Assembly (NCBI RefSeq): GCF_024305035.1
Contig: NZ_JAMWZB010000003.1
Location: forward strand, 144,343-208,342
Source: Algoriphagus sp.
GTDB lineage: Bacteria; Bacteroidota; Bacteroidia; Cytophagales; Cyclobacteriaceae
Length of the DNA: 64,000 nucleotides
Reading direction: 5' to 3'
The translations under genes were made by a program, and so were the position numbers. Below are positions 55,539 to 63,885 of this stretch, piece by piece (the stretch's first letter is position 1; each line of letters opens with the position of its first letter). Under the pieces are notes generated by a model. It did no database searches, was not told the origin of the DNA, and was given only the letters and a program-made list of their open reading frames with translations.

Positions 55539-56090
55539 ATGGACGCAGCTACTCAAACGATGATAGCCAATTTGGAGAAAAATACCGGGAAAAATCTTGA
55601 GTATTGGATCAAACTGGTGAAAGATCAGAATTTTTCGAAGCACAAGGAAATGATCGATTGGCTGAAACAATCCCATGGCCTGACTTATGGTTTTGCTAAC
55701 CTGATTGCTCATAAATCCAAAGGAAGTGACGCGGGGTCTGTGGATGATCAAGCGGAATTAATTAAAAAACAATATCAAGGTAAGGAGCATCTCAAGGCCA
55801 TCTATGATTATTTGATAGTTAAAATCAAGGCTTTTGGAGCCGATGTGGAAATTGCCCCAAAGGTATCCTATGTAAGCCTTCGGCGTAAGAAACAGTTTGC
55901 CATGCTTAGCCCAGCGACAAAAACCCGATTTGAGATTGGGTTAAATTTAAAAGGAATTGAGGCAACTGATCGCCTTTTAGCTGAGAAACCCAAGGGAATG
56001 TGTTCTCATAAAATTCAGCTTTCCGAACTTAATCAAATTGATGAAGAAGTCTTGAAATGGCTTCAGTTGGCGTACCAAAAGGCAGGATAA
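55539..56090 (+). CDS. DUF4287/DUF5655 domain protein
   Basis: The 183-residue soluble protein has an N-terminal DUF4287 helical region (TMIANLEKNTGKNLEYWIKLV, WLKQSHGLTYGFANLIAHK). A C-terminal DUF5655 domain follows (FGADVEIAPKVSYVSLRRKKQFAMLSPATKTRFEIGLNLK). DUF5655 resembles a small transport or ligand-binding fold. It lies 1 bp before the GyrI-like gene, so they are translated together. The function is unknown. Confidence 0.85.
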   Translation: MDAATQTMIANLEKNTGKNLEYWIKLVKDQNFSKHKEMIDWLKQSHGLTYGFANLIAHKSKGSDAGSVDDQAELIKKQYQGKEHLKAIYDYLIVKIKAFGADVEIAPKVSYVSLRRKKQFAMLSPATKTRFEIGLNLKGIEATDRLLAEKPKGMCSHKIQLSELNQIDEEVLKWLQLAYQKAG

Positions 56091-56091
56091 A

Positions 56092-56571
56092 ATGTTGGAA
56101 GAAAAATTAACGTTGATCGAAACGATTCCCAGCTTTGAGGTGATTGGCTTGAAACTCCCTTTCAAAACTCAAAACCGGAACGGCCAATCCAATCGCGATG
56201 GAGGGCAACTTTGGCAGAAATTTGAACAGGAACAAGTGGCCTCCAAAATCCCCAGAAAGTTAAGTGAGGATATTTTTGCCGTTTATTTTGACTATGAAGG
56301 AAATCATACAGACCCATTTTCTTACTTTGTAGGTTGCCAGGTAGTGCCAGGTTCACCGATGCCTGAGGGGCTTGATCGATTGATTATTCCTGCACAAACC
56401 TACCAGAAAATAAGGGTAAGGGGACCGATGCCTGATTGCATCTCAGGGTTTTGGAGAGAAGTATGGAAGTCCAAGATTCCTCGAGCCTATCGGGTAGACT
56501 TTGAACGGTATGGGGAGAAAAGTAAGAACTGGGATTTGGCTGAAATTGAGGTGTTTCTATCCATAAACTAA
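56092..56571 (+). CDS. GyrI-like / AraC effector-binding domain protein
   Basis: The 159-residue stand-alone SRPBCC-type GyrI-like domain (IETIPSFEVIGLKLPFKTQN, AVYFDYEGNHTDPFSYFVGCQV, YRVDFERYGEKSKNWDLAEIEVFLSI) has the typical acidic site near the C-terminus. Such proteins bind or hydrolyse small ligands, or quench gyrase inhibitors. There is no HTH. It is flanked at 1 bp and 4 bp by DUF5655 and DUF4256 genes, forming a three-gene unit perhaps for stress or toxic small molecules. That is inference. Confidence 0.85.
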   Translation: MLEEKLTLIETIPSFEVIGLKLPFKTQNRNGQSNRDGGQLWQKFEQEQVASKIPRKLSEDIFAVYFDYEGNHTDPFSYFVGCQVVPGSPMPEGLDRLIIPAQTYQKIRVRGPMPDCISGFWREVWKSKIPRAYRVDFERYGEKSKNWDLAEIEVFLSIN

Positions 56572-56575
56572 TCTA

Positions 56576-57127
56576 ATGAGTAATTTTAAACTACAAGAAA
56601 GCGAACTGATCGCTTTGCTTCGATTTCGTTTTGAGGAAAACAAAACTCATTACGCAGATTTTTCCTGGGATGCAGTTGAAAGAAAATTAGGGAGCCAACC
56701 CGAAAAGTTACAAACCCTTCTTTACATGGAAGAATCGGGTGGTGAGCCTGCTATTCTTACCTATGACAAGGTAAATGATACCTTTGATTTTTATGATTGT
56801 AGTCCGGAAAGCCCAAAGGGGAGGAGGAGTGTCTGTTATGATCTGGAGGCTCGGGTGAACCGCAAGAAATTTCCGCCCGATCATTCTGCAGAGGAACTAG
56901 CCCAAAGATGGGGTGGAAGATTATTGAGTGAAGAGCAATACCAATTCTTGCAGCAATTCGGTGAGTTTGATCTTAAAACATCTTCTTGGCTAAAAACACC
57001 CGACTCAATTCGGAAACTTGGCGGAGCACTTTTTGGAGACCGAAGGTTTGGGCGAGTATTCACTTACCACAATGGGGCAGATTCCTACTATGGAGCCAGA
57101 GGGTTTCGCATGATGTTAAAACTGTAA
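56576..57127 (+). CDS. DUF4256 domain protein
   Basis: The 183-residue soluble protein opens with ELIALLRFRFEENKTHYADFSWDAVERKLGSQPEKLQTLLYMEESGGEPAIL and has FDFYDCSPESPKGRRSVCYDLEAR and the C-terminal FGRVFTYHNGADSYYGARGFRMML. These are the conserved DUF4256 features. The function is unknown. It is the third gene of the DUF5655/GyrI-like/DUF4256 unit and converges with the HAD gene. Confidence 0.87.
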   Translation: MSNFKLQESELIALLRFRFEENKTHYADFSWDAVERKLGSQPEKLQTLLYMEESGGEPAILTYDKVNDTFDFYDCSPESPKGRRSVCYDLEARVNRKKFPPDHSAEELAQRWGGRLLSEEQYQFLQQFGEFDLKTSSWLKTPDSIRKLGGALFGDRRFGRVFTYHNGADSYYGARGFRMMLKL

Positions 57128-57215
57128 TTTTTTCTACTTCCCAAGAAGGTGAAAAACGTGAGCTTGATCAAACCCCCATGCAGTTGGTTAATTTGAGTGT
57201 TGTGTTGTTATCAGC

Positions 57216-57908
57216 TTACATTTTTCGAATTAAATCGGCAGCTTGGGTGATATTTTCCACAGAATTAAACCGTTCATGACTGACTTCATGTTGGATTTCC
57301 TCGTGTGCCCAGGTAATATGAAAGGGAATATGAATCGCATGTCCCCCAAGCTCAAGTACCGGGAGAATATCGGATTTTAAACTGTTGCCAAGCATCACAA
57401 ATTTCTCAGGAGCAACATCCAAATGTTGAATTAGCTTTGCAAAATCATCCACCCGCTTTTCACTCATGATTTCGATATGATGAAAATACTGTTCGAGTCC
57501 CGATTTTTTGAGCTTTCGCTCCTGGTCGACCAAGTCTCCTTTGGTGGCTAAGACCATCCGATAATCCCCGTTCAGTTTTTGGAGGACTTCTTCAACGCCC
57601 GGTAAAAGATCTACTGGTTTTTCGAGCATTTCTTGCCCGATTCCTATGATTTTTTCGATTAAGGAAATCGGAATTTTCTTGTCTGAAACCCGAAGGGCTG
57701 TTTCGATCATCGAAAGCATAAATCCTTTAATTCCATACCCATAAAGCTTTAAATTGCTAATTTCGGTATGGTAAAGTTCCTTCATAATGGCATGCGAGGG
57801 CATGAAATCTTCCAGTAGTGAAGAGAATTTTTCTTCCGCTTCACGAAAAAAAGGTTCATTGACCCAGAGCGTATCATCGGCATCAAAGGCAATTACTTGG
57901 ATTGACAT
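57216..57908 (-). CDS. HAD-superfamily hydrolase
   Basis: The 230-residue protein has motif I FDADDTLW (nucleophile Asp, acid Asp), a helical cap, motif II at LATKGD, Lys in motif III and motif IV MLGNSLKSDILPVLELGG. The second DxD carries a bulky residue after it, typical of phosphatases such as Gph or YjjG-like. The substrate is unknown. The next upstream gene stops directly before its ATG (57908/57909), so the two are translated together. It might act on sugar phosphates, as the hydrolase upstream and the fucose genes handle carbohydrates. Confidence 0.88.
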   Translation of the reverse strand: MSIQVIAFDADDTLWVNEPFFREAEEKFSSLLEDFMPSHAIMKELYHTEISNLKLYGYGIKGFMLSMIETALRVSDKKIPISLIEKIIGIGQEMLEKPVDLLPGVEEVLQKLNGDYRMVLATKGDLVDQERKLKKSGLEQYFHHIEIMSEKRVDDFAKLIQHLDVAPEKFVMLGNSLKSDILPVLELGGHAIHIPFHITWAHEEIQHEVSHERFNSVENITQAADLIRKM

Positions 57909-58823
57909 TTATTCTAAATTTTTGATCCAGTCTAACACTACTTCAGTCCAGTTTTCTACTGCACCCCGATTTCTTCCAAAAGCGAAGCCATGTCCACCTT
58001 TGGGATAAATATGAAGCGAAGCCTTCACTCCAGCGGAATGAAGTGCTTGGTAATAGAATAGGCTGTTTTCAATCGGGACGGCCTGGTCATCTTGGGCATG
58101 AACCAGGAAAGTAGGCGGTGTGTTTTCATTCACATTCAATTCATTGGAAAAGCGAGTGACCAAACCTTGTGTTGGATTTTCACCGATCAAGTTTTTCTTT
58201 GACCCTTGGTGAGTGATTCTTTCCGAAAAGCTGGTTACCGGATAGACCAATATCGAAAAATCCGGTCTGGCACTGAGCTGATCGATGGGGTCGTTTTCTC
58301 GCTCCAGCTCATAATCAAACTGGGTGCTCAAGGTAGAGGCTAAATGACCGCCGGCCGAAAAACCCATAACCCCGATTTGCTTTGGGTCGATATTCCAATT
58401 CGCTGCATGATGACGAACCAATCTCATTGCACGCTGTGCATCCAGTAGCGGAACTTCTTTGGGATCTGTCAATGATTTGGAAATCGGAAGACGGTATTTG
58501 ACGACTATTCCTGCAATCCCTTGTGAGTTGAGCCATTTGGCAAAGTCCGTTCCTTCCCAGTCGTAGGCCAAAATCCCATACCCACCCCCTGGAAATATCA
58601 AAACTGCTTGCTGGGTTGCCACTTGGGCAGTGGGAAGAAATACCTCCATTAGGGGTACTTGTACATTCGAAATGCGAAGAATACCTTCCTGTACTGCTTC
58701 TTCTTGTAAATTCATTTCTTTTTGAAGTGGAGGTGTGCCGGGCCAAAGGTTTAGCCTATGGTTTTGGGCAAAGCTCAGACTATGGAAACAACACAAGATT
58801 GCTATGAATAAAGATTTTTTCAT
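57909..58823 (-). CDS. Secreted alpha/beta hydrolase, carbohydrate-esterase-like
   Basis: The start is moved to the ATG at 58821-58823 (MKKSLFIAILCCFHSLSFAQ), giving a signal peptide and 304 residues. The oxyanion region is IFPGGGYGILAYDWEG, the nucleophile elbow MGFSAGGHLAST, and the C-terminal Asp/His parts are LVHAQDDQAVPIEN and KGGHGFAFG. The layout matches the BD-FAE/AXE1-like (acetyl-)xylan esterase group. It may remove acetyl groups from plant glycans in the periplasm. It is the first gene of a pair with the HAD gene. Confidence 0.87.
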   Translation of the reverse strand: MKKSLFIAILCCFHSLSFAQNHRLNLWPGTPPLQKEMNLQEEAVQEGILRISNVQVPLMEVFLPTAQVATQQAVLIFPGGGYGILAYDWEGTDFAKWLNSQGIAGIVVKYRLPISKSLTDPKEVPLLDAQRAMRLVRHHAANWNIDPKQIGVMGFSAGGHLASTLSTQFDYELERENDPIDQLSARPDFSILVYPVTSFSERITHQGSKKNLIGENPTQGLVTRFSNELNVNENTPPTFLVHAQDDQAVPIENSLFYYQALHSAGVKASLHIYPKGGHGFAFGRNRGAVENWTEVVLDWIKNLE

Positions 58824-58970
58824 GATCAGCAAGTTTTTAAATTGATGGGGCTGGATTAGGATCTTGCCAAGAAACGATTTTAAAAAAAAGAATCGCATAA
58901 ATACCTTATAAATTCAACTATTTCTTCATGGAATGATCTCTTTTCCCAGTGACTTGTTTTACAACGTCCA

Positions 58971-59321
58971 TCAGGGTAGATTCTTTTCTGCTTTATATTC
59001 AAAGATCTGCTCAGTCAAGGCCCAGCGCCAAGTTGGAGGAGTACCGGGTAAATGGGTTTGAAACTGACCCAGAAACTTTTCCCATTCCTGAACTTTAGGA
59101 TTGGCGAGATCTAGTTTGGCTTTTTTCTCAAAATTGAATTCGTCGGTGGTATTGATCAACATTGTCAGACGATTTTGCCAGCGATAAATGCTCATGTTGA
59201 GTATTCCGCTGACGCGGATACTTTCCAAAATTTCCGGTGACACGTTTCGATGACAAGTTACATAGGCCTCAATTGCCTCGGGTTCATTTTTTAAATCACA
59301 GATCAAAACAAATGTTTGCAT
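58971..59321 (-). CDS. L-rhamnose/L-fucose mutarotase (RhaM-like)
   Basis: The 116-residue protein of the RhaM dimeric alpha-beta barrel family reads VLICDLKNEPEAIEAYVTCHRNVSPEILESIRVSGILNMSIYRWQNRL, with a catalytic His in CHRNV. It interconverts sugar anomers. Family annotation is L-rhamnose mutarotase, but here it lies 3 bp after fucP and in a fucose operon, so L-fucose is the more likely substrate. It is the last gene of the operon. Confidence 0.85.
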   Translation of the reverse strand: MQTFVLICDLKNEPEAIEAYVTCHRNVSPEILESIRVSGILNMSIYRWQNRLTMLINTTDEFNFEKKAKLDLANPKVQEWEKFLGQFQTHLPGTPPTWRWALTEQIFEYKAEKNLP

Positions 59322-59324
59322 GGC

Positions 59325-60638
59325 CTAAGGGGTGTTTTGAGTTTTTGATCTGATCGAAAATAGCCAAACGAAAAAGAAACAAATAAACGGAAGAATAAAA
59401 GAAAACTTGACTTCGGACACTCCAAGTATCCTCAAATCGGTATATCCACTTCCGCCCCAATCCAGGATCATGCCCTGTAAAGTCGGCATAATTGCACCAC
59501 CAACGATGGCCATAACCAAAAAGGCCGCGGCAAATTTCGAATCTTCACCCAACCCCTCGAGCGCCATGCCATAGATGGTCGGAAACATCAAAGACATTGC
59601 AAAACTTATTGCCACTAAGCTGTAAAGCCCCAGCATTCCAGGAAGGAAAATAGCTCCCAGGGTAAAGAGCATGGCCAAAACTGAAAAAATCCCCAGTAAT
59701 CTTGCTGCAAAAACAACTCGAAGGAGTGCAGTACAAACCCATCTCCCGATTAAAAACACAAGTAAGGCAGCATAGCCATAGTTTACCGCAGACACATTAT
59801 CGATTTGGATTGCTTCGGCATATTGATAAATGTAAGTCCAGACCATGATCTGAGCTCCCACATAAACTAACTGAGCTAGTGTTCCTTCAACAAAATTTCG
59901 ATTTGAAAAAAGGCGCTTCATGGTTGGTCCAAAGTCAATTTTGCCCGTTTTGTCTTTGCTTTCCGGCATATTGACCCAGGCGATCACCACCATTACCCCG
60001 ATCACCACTACTCCCAATAGAACATATGGGTTTCGGATGACCATGAGGTCATTGGTTCGGATAAAGGCCTTGGCTGACTCGTCTAAGGAAGCATAGGCCA
60101 ACCTGCCATTTTCATCGGTGGTGTTGGATTGGAGTGCGTTGAGAATAAATTGTTTGGCTACAAATAAGCCAGCCAAGGCCCCCATAGGGTTGAAAGCTTG
60201 GGCTAAATTAAGTCGCTGAGTGGCTGTTTGCTCGGGTCCCATGGACAGGATGTAGGGATTGGCTGTCGTTTCCAAAAAAGCTAGACCAAAAGTCAAAATG
60301 TAAAGGGAAGCCAGAAAGAACCCATAGCTTTCCCAAGAAGCTGCAGGGTAAAACAATAAAGCTCCGAAAGCATATAAACCCAGGCCTAAAAGAACGCCTG
60401 TTTTGTAAGAATATTTCTTGATAAAAAATGCTGCAGGTAGGGCCATGGTAAAATAGCCTCCGTAAAAGGCTAGCTGAACGAAGGAGGCTTGAACATTATT
60501 TAGTTCCAAAACCCGCTTGAAGGCTGCGACCATGGGGTTAGTAATGTCATTGGCGAACCCCCAAAGTGCAAAAAGCGAGGTAATCAACATAAATGGTATC
60601 AGTAGCTTTTTGGGTACTATTGGGACCTTTGTTTTCAT
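59325..60638 (-). CDS. fucP: L-fucose:proton symporter
   Basis: The 437-residue major facilitator protein has 12 membrane segments. It matches FucP with ALWGFANDITNPMVAAFKRVLELNNVQASFVQLAFYGGYF, ETTANPYILSMGPEQTATQRLNLAQAFNP and MSLMFPTIYGMALEGLGEDSKFAAAFLVMAIVGGAIMP. It brings L-fucose across the inner membrane. Its 5' end overlaps the SDR gene by 4 bp, so it is coupled within the fucose operon. Confidence 0.93.
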   Translation of the reverse strand: MKTKVPIVPKKLLIPFMLITSLFALWGFANDITNPMVAAFKRVLELNNVQASFVQLAFYGGYFTMALPAAFFIKKYSYKTGVLLGLGLYAFGALLFYPAASWESYGFFLASLYILTFGLAFLETTANPYILSMGPEQTATQRLNLAQAFNPMGALAGLFVAKQFILNALQSNTTDENGRLAYASLDESAKAFIRTNDLMVIRNPYVLLGVVVIGVMVVIAWVNMPESKDKTGKIDFGPTMKRLFSNRNFVEGTLAQLVYVGAQIMVWTYIYQYAEAIQIDNVSAVNYGYAALLVFLIGRWVCTALLRVVFAARLLGIFSVLAMLFTLGAIFLPGMLGLYSLVAISFAMSLMFPTIYGMALEGLGEDSKFAAAFLVMAIVGGAIMPTLQGMILDWGGSGYTDLRILGVSEVKFSFILPFICFFFVWLFSIRSKTQNTP

Positions 60639-61399
60639 AGTGCTCGGTCAAGATGAGTGTAGCCACCATCCACAAACAACTGTTGACCAGTGATGTGAGA
60701 TGCTTTTTCTGAGAGGAGAAAAACAACCATATTTGCGATTTCCTGCGGAGTAGTCATTCGTTTTCCCAGAGGAATCCTATGGGTGATTTCATTTAGTTTT
60801 TCTTCAGGTTGTGAGAAAGAATTCAGCCAGTTTTCATATAAAGGAGTAAATACTTCAGCAGGGATTACTGCATTGACCCGGATTTGGTAGGGGAGAAGTT
60901 CTGCTGCCCATTCCCGAGTGAGTGCGAGTTGAGCGCCTTTCGCAGCTACGTAGCCAGAGGTCCCCCCTTGGCCCGTTATGGCCGTTTTCGATGAAATATT
61001 GACGATGCTTCCTTTGGATTTTTTCAAATATGGAAGGGAAAAATGCGCCAATTCATAATAATGCATCAGGTTTTTTTGAACCGACCGGGCAAAAGCTTCG
61101 GGGTTTCCCTGTTCCAAACCTACTCGGTCATTGGTTCCGGCATTATTGACCAATCCATCAATTCGGCCAAAAGTAGAAAAAGCATGATTTACAGCGCTTT
61201 CCGAATCTGCAGGTGTTTCAAGACGAAGGGGGATATGAAGACCGCATCCTTTTCCCAAAACTAATTTGCCTACTTCCTTGGAAGGATCGATGATGACCGG
61301 AATGGCACCTTCCAGTTGAAGCGTTTCAGAAATAGCCCTGCCGATGCCCTTGGCACCACCGGAAATGAGGAATACTTTATTCTTGAGTGAAAGGTCCAT
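60635..61399 (-). CDS. SDR oxidoreductase, probable L-fucose dehydrogenase
   Basis: The 254-residue short-chain dehydrogenase has the Rossmann motif SGGAKGIGRAISE, NNAGT, and catalytic Ser and Tyr-x3-Lys in YVAAKGAQ. The DxG-type end FVDGGYTHLDRAL is present. In this operon it most likely oxidises L-fucose to L-fucono-1,5-lactone. It overlaps the lactonase gene by 23 bp and fucP by 4 bp. The substrate call rests on context. Confidence 0.87.
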   Translation of the reverse strand: MDLSLKNKVFLISGGAKGIGRAISETLQLEGAIPVIIDPSKEVGKLVLGKGCGLHIPLRLETPADSESAVNHAFSTFGRIDGLVNNAGTNDRVGLEQGNPEAFARSVQKNLMHYYELAHFSLPYLKKSKGSIVNISSKTAITGQGGTSGYVAAKGAQLALTREWAAELLPYQIRVNAVIPAEVFTPLYENWLNSFSQPEEKLNEITHRIPLGKRMTTPQEIANMVVFLLSEKASHITGQQLFVDGGYTHLDRAL

Positions 61400-62240
61400 G
61401 GCTTGTCCTAAGTGGAGAAATCTGATAAAATTCTTCGGCGCTTTGTCCTAATAGTTGAGCTTTTTCAGCCTTGGAAAGGGAGTTGGTAAAGACTTCTATC
61501 GTTTCATAAACCTGCTCATATTCACCCGCCAAAAGACAAACCGGCCAGTCACTCCCAAACATTAATCGATCCGGGCCAAAAAGTTCAAGAGCAATTTCCA
61601 GGTAGGGAATGAAGTCTTCAAGGGTCCAGTTTTTCCAATCTGCCTCGGTAACCAACCCGGATAATTTACAGTAAATATATTCTCGTTCAGAAATGGGTTT
61701 CAACTGCTTTTTCCATTCCCGCCAGATCCCAGATTTGATTTTGGGCTTGGCCAGATGATCAATCACTATCCGATGTTCTCCACATTGTTTAATTAAGGTT
61801 AAGGCATCTTCCAGTTGATGTGCATAAACCAACAAATCATAAGTATAGCCCTTTTTGTAAATGGTTTTTAACCCTTGAATAAACTCCGGTCGGTGAAAGT
61901 ATTTGGAATCTTTGGATTGAAGAACTTCTCGAAACCCTTTCAATTTTGACTGCTTGGAATAGCGATCCAAAATCAAATCCAACTCAGCAGAAGCCAAGTC
62001 TGCCCAACCGACCACGCCAACAATCCAATTGTTTTCCTCAGCCAGCTCCAGTAGGAAATCAGTTTCAGCTAGGCTTTCCTCAGCCTGAACTACCATGCTG
62101 CCATCGATTTGACAACCGTCCAGTTTAGGCTTTAGGTCCTGGGGAAGAAAGTCTTTTCGGATTTGTTCCATCCCACTATCAATCCATTCCTGACGTTTGG
62201 GGTCATACTTCCAAAAGTGCTGATGGGCGTCGATTTTCAT
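61377..62240 (-). CDS. Amidohydrolase-family L-fuconolactonase
   Basis: The 287-residue TIM-barrel hydrolase (COG3618) has the start IDAHQHFWKYDP, histidine metal or catalytic sites, YDLLVYAHQLEDALTLIK, HRIVIDHLAKPKI, and RLMFGSDWPVCLLAGEYEQV near the C-terminus. The family includes L-rhamnono- and L-fucono-lactonases. Context with FucP and two SDRs supports hydrolysis of fuconolactone to L-fuconate. It overlaps the FAH gene by 4 bp. Confidence 0.88.
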   Translation of the reverse strand: MKIDAHQHFWKYDPKRQEWIDSGMEQIRKDFLPQDLKPKLDGCQIDGSMVVQAEESLAETDFLLELAEENNWIVGVVGWADLASAELDLILDRYSKQSKLKGFREVLQSKDSKYFHRPEFIQGLKTIYKKGYTYDLLVYAHQLEDALTLIKQCGEHRIVIDHLAKPKIKSGIWREWKKQLKPISEREYIYCKLSGLVTEADWKNWTLEDFIPYLEIALELFGPDRLMFGSDWPVCLLAGEYEQVYETIEVFTNSLSKAEKAQLLGQSAEEFYQISPLRTSHGPFTQE

Positions 62241-63100
62241 GCCTCCGGATCATTCAAAGCTACCTGTCTGGACATTCCTAAGCCGTCTATTCCTAGCTCG
62301 ACTACGTCACCGTGCTTGAGGTATCTGGGTTCGGGTTTTAGTCCCATTCCTACACCTGCAGGTGTCCCGGTACTGATGAGATCACCCGGTAGGAGGGTCA
62401 TGTATTGCGAAACATGGGAAATGAGGGTAGGGATATCAAAAATCATGTCTGAAGTATCACTGTCTTGGAGGAGCTTTCCATTGAGTTTGAGCCAAAGTCG
62501 AAGGGCATGCGGGTTTGGGACTTCGTCTTGTGTGACTAAAAAGGGTCCCAAAGGAGCAAAGTGGTCAGCACTTTTTCCTTTGACCCATTGGCCTCCATGG
62601 CGGAGTTGAAAATCCCGTTCACTGACATCATTGTGCAGTACGTACCCCGCAACATAATCCATAGCCTGTTCGGTTTTGACATACTTCGCTCGCTTTCCGA
62701 TCACCACACCGAGTTCTACTTCCCAGTCTGTTTGTTTTGAATCTTTGGGAATAAAAATCGGGTCAAAGGGCCCGCAAAGAGAAGAGGTAGCTTTCATAAA
62801 AATAATCGGGACTTCGGGAACTGACATGCCTGCCTCCTGAGCATGTTTGAGGTAATTGAGTCCAATGCAAATGATTTTGGAAGGGCGGACAATGGGGGAG
62901 CCAATTCTACTATTTTTCGGAACAGAAGGAAGCTTGGTTTGATTGGCCTGGAGCCAAATTTCAAGTCGCTCCAAGCCCCCTTTTGTAAAAAACTGCTCAT
63001 CCCAATCTTCTCCAAACGAACTGCAATCGAGCATGTTACCTGTTGAGGTTTGGATTCCGGGTTTTTCTTGGTCTTTTGGACCAAATCGTATTAGTTTCAT
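62237..63100 (-). CDS. Fumarylacetoacetate hydrolase family protein (diketo-deoxyfuconate hydrolase)
   Basis: The 287-residue FAH-fold enzyme has IICIGLNYLKHAQEAGM, the metal-site DWEVELGVVIGKRAKYV, VLHNDVSERDFQLRHGGQWVKGKSADHFAPLGPFLV and LISTGTPAGVGMGLKP. In the non-phosphorylating L-fucose pathway an FAH-type enzyme splits 2,4-diketo-3-deoxy-L-fuconate to pyruvate and L-lactate. The operon context supports this. It lies 26 bp after the SDR gene at 63127 and overlaps the lactonase gene. Confidence 0.88.
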   Translation of the reverse strand: MKLIRFGPKDQEKPGIQTSTGNMLDCSSFGEDWDEQFFTKGGLERLEIWLQANQTKLPSVPKNSRIGSPIVRPSKIICIGLNYLKHAQEAGMSVPEVPIIFMKATSSLCGPFDPIFIPKDSKQTDWEVELGVVIGKRAKYVKTEQAMDYVAGYVLHNDVSERDFQLRHGGQWVKGKSADHFAPLGPFLVTQDEVPNPHALRLWLKLNGKLLQDSDTSDMIFDIPTLISHVSQYMTLLPGDLISTGTPAGVGMGLKPEPRYLKHGDVVELGIDGLGMSRQVALNDPEA

Positions 63101-63126
63101 GATTTTAGGTTTAGGTTTGTGGGGAT

Positions 63127-63885
63127 TTACATTTTTAATCCCATAAATCCACCATCAATGGTGTAATTGGCTCCGGTAATAAATCCACCGGAATCACTGG
63201 AAATGAAATAGGCAAGCTCCGCAATTTCCTCAGGACTGCCCATTCGGCCTAGGGGTTGAGTTGCAGCTAGTTTTTCAAACATTTCTTTTTCTTTCCCTGG
63301 ATAGTTTTTAGCCAAAAACCCATCCACAAAAGGGGTGTGGACTCTTCCGGGAGAAATACAATTACAACGGATGTTTTTGTCTACGTAATCTCGGGCGATA
63401 CTCAAGCTTAAAGATAAAACCGCTCCTTTGGACATGCTATAGGCAAAGCGGTCTGGTATTCCTATGGTAGCAGCGACCGAACACATGTTGAGGATGGAAC
63501 CTCCTCCATCAGCAATTAACCGGCCTATGGCTGCCTGGGTGCAGTTGAAGATTCCTTTGACATTTACTCGAAAAATTTTATCAAAATCTTCCTCAGAAGT
63601 ATGTTCCAAATTACCGATATGGGATATTCCGGCATTATTAATTAGGACATCAAGTTTTCCTGGGATTTGGCTTATCAGACTTTTGATAGCGGCGAAATCA
63701 GAAATATCACCAGCTAAAAAGTGTACGGAATTCTCAGTTTGATTTAATTCTTCGGTAATCTGATCGGCAGCTTCTTGATTGGTATCAATGAAGTAAACAG
63801 TACTTTTTTCACAGGCAAATTTCCGAACAATTGCAGCACCAATTCCACTGGCACCTCCGGTTACGAGAATGGTTTTGTTTTTCAT
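63127..63885 (-). CDS. SDR oxidoreductase, probable 2-keto-3-deoxy-L-fuconate dehydrogenase
   Basis: The 252-residue SDR has TGGASGIGAAIVRKF, NNAGISHIG, and YSMSKGAVLSLS with catalytic Tyr-x3-Lys. The C-terminus is YTIDGGFMGL. It should oxidise 2-keto-3-deoxy-L-fuconate to the diketo form, the step before the FAH enzyme. This is the first fucose gene inside the window. L-fuconate dehydratase (enolase superfamily) is not here and may lie just past 64000. Region 63886-64000 shows no clear promoter. Confidence 0.86.
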   Translation of the reverse strand: MKNKTILVTGGASGIGAAIVRKFACEKSTVYFIDTNQEAADQITEELNQTENSVHFLAGDISDFAAIKSLISQIPGKLDVLINNAGISHIGNLEHTSEEDFDKIFRVNVKGIFNCTQAAIGRLIADGGGSILNMCSVAATIGIPDRFAYSMSKGAVLSLSLSIARDYVDKNIRCNCISPGRVHTPFVDGFLAKNYPGKEKEMFEKLAATQPLGRMGSPEEIAELAYFISSDSGGFITGANYTIDGGFMGLKM

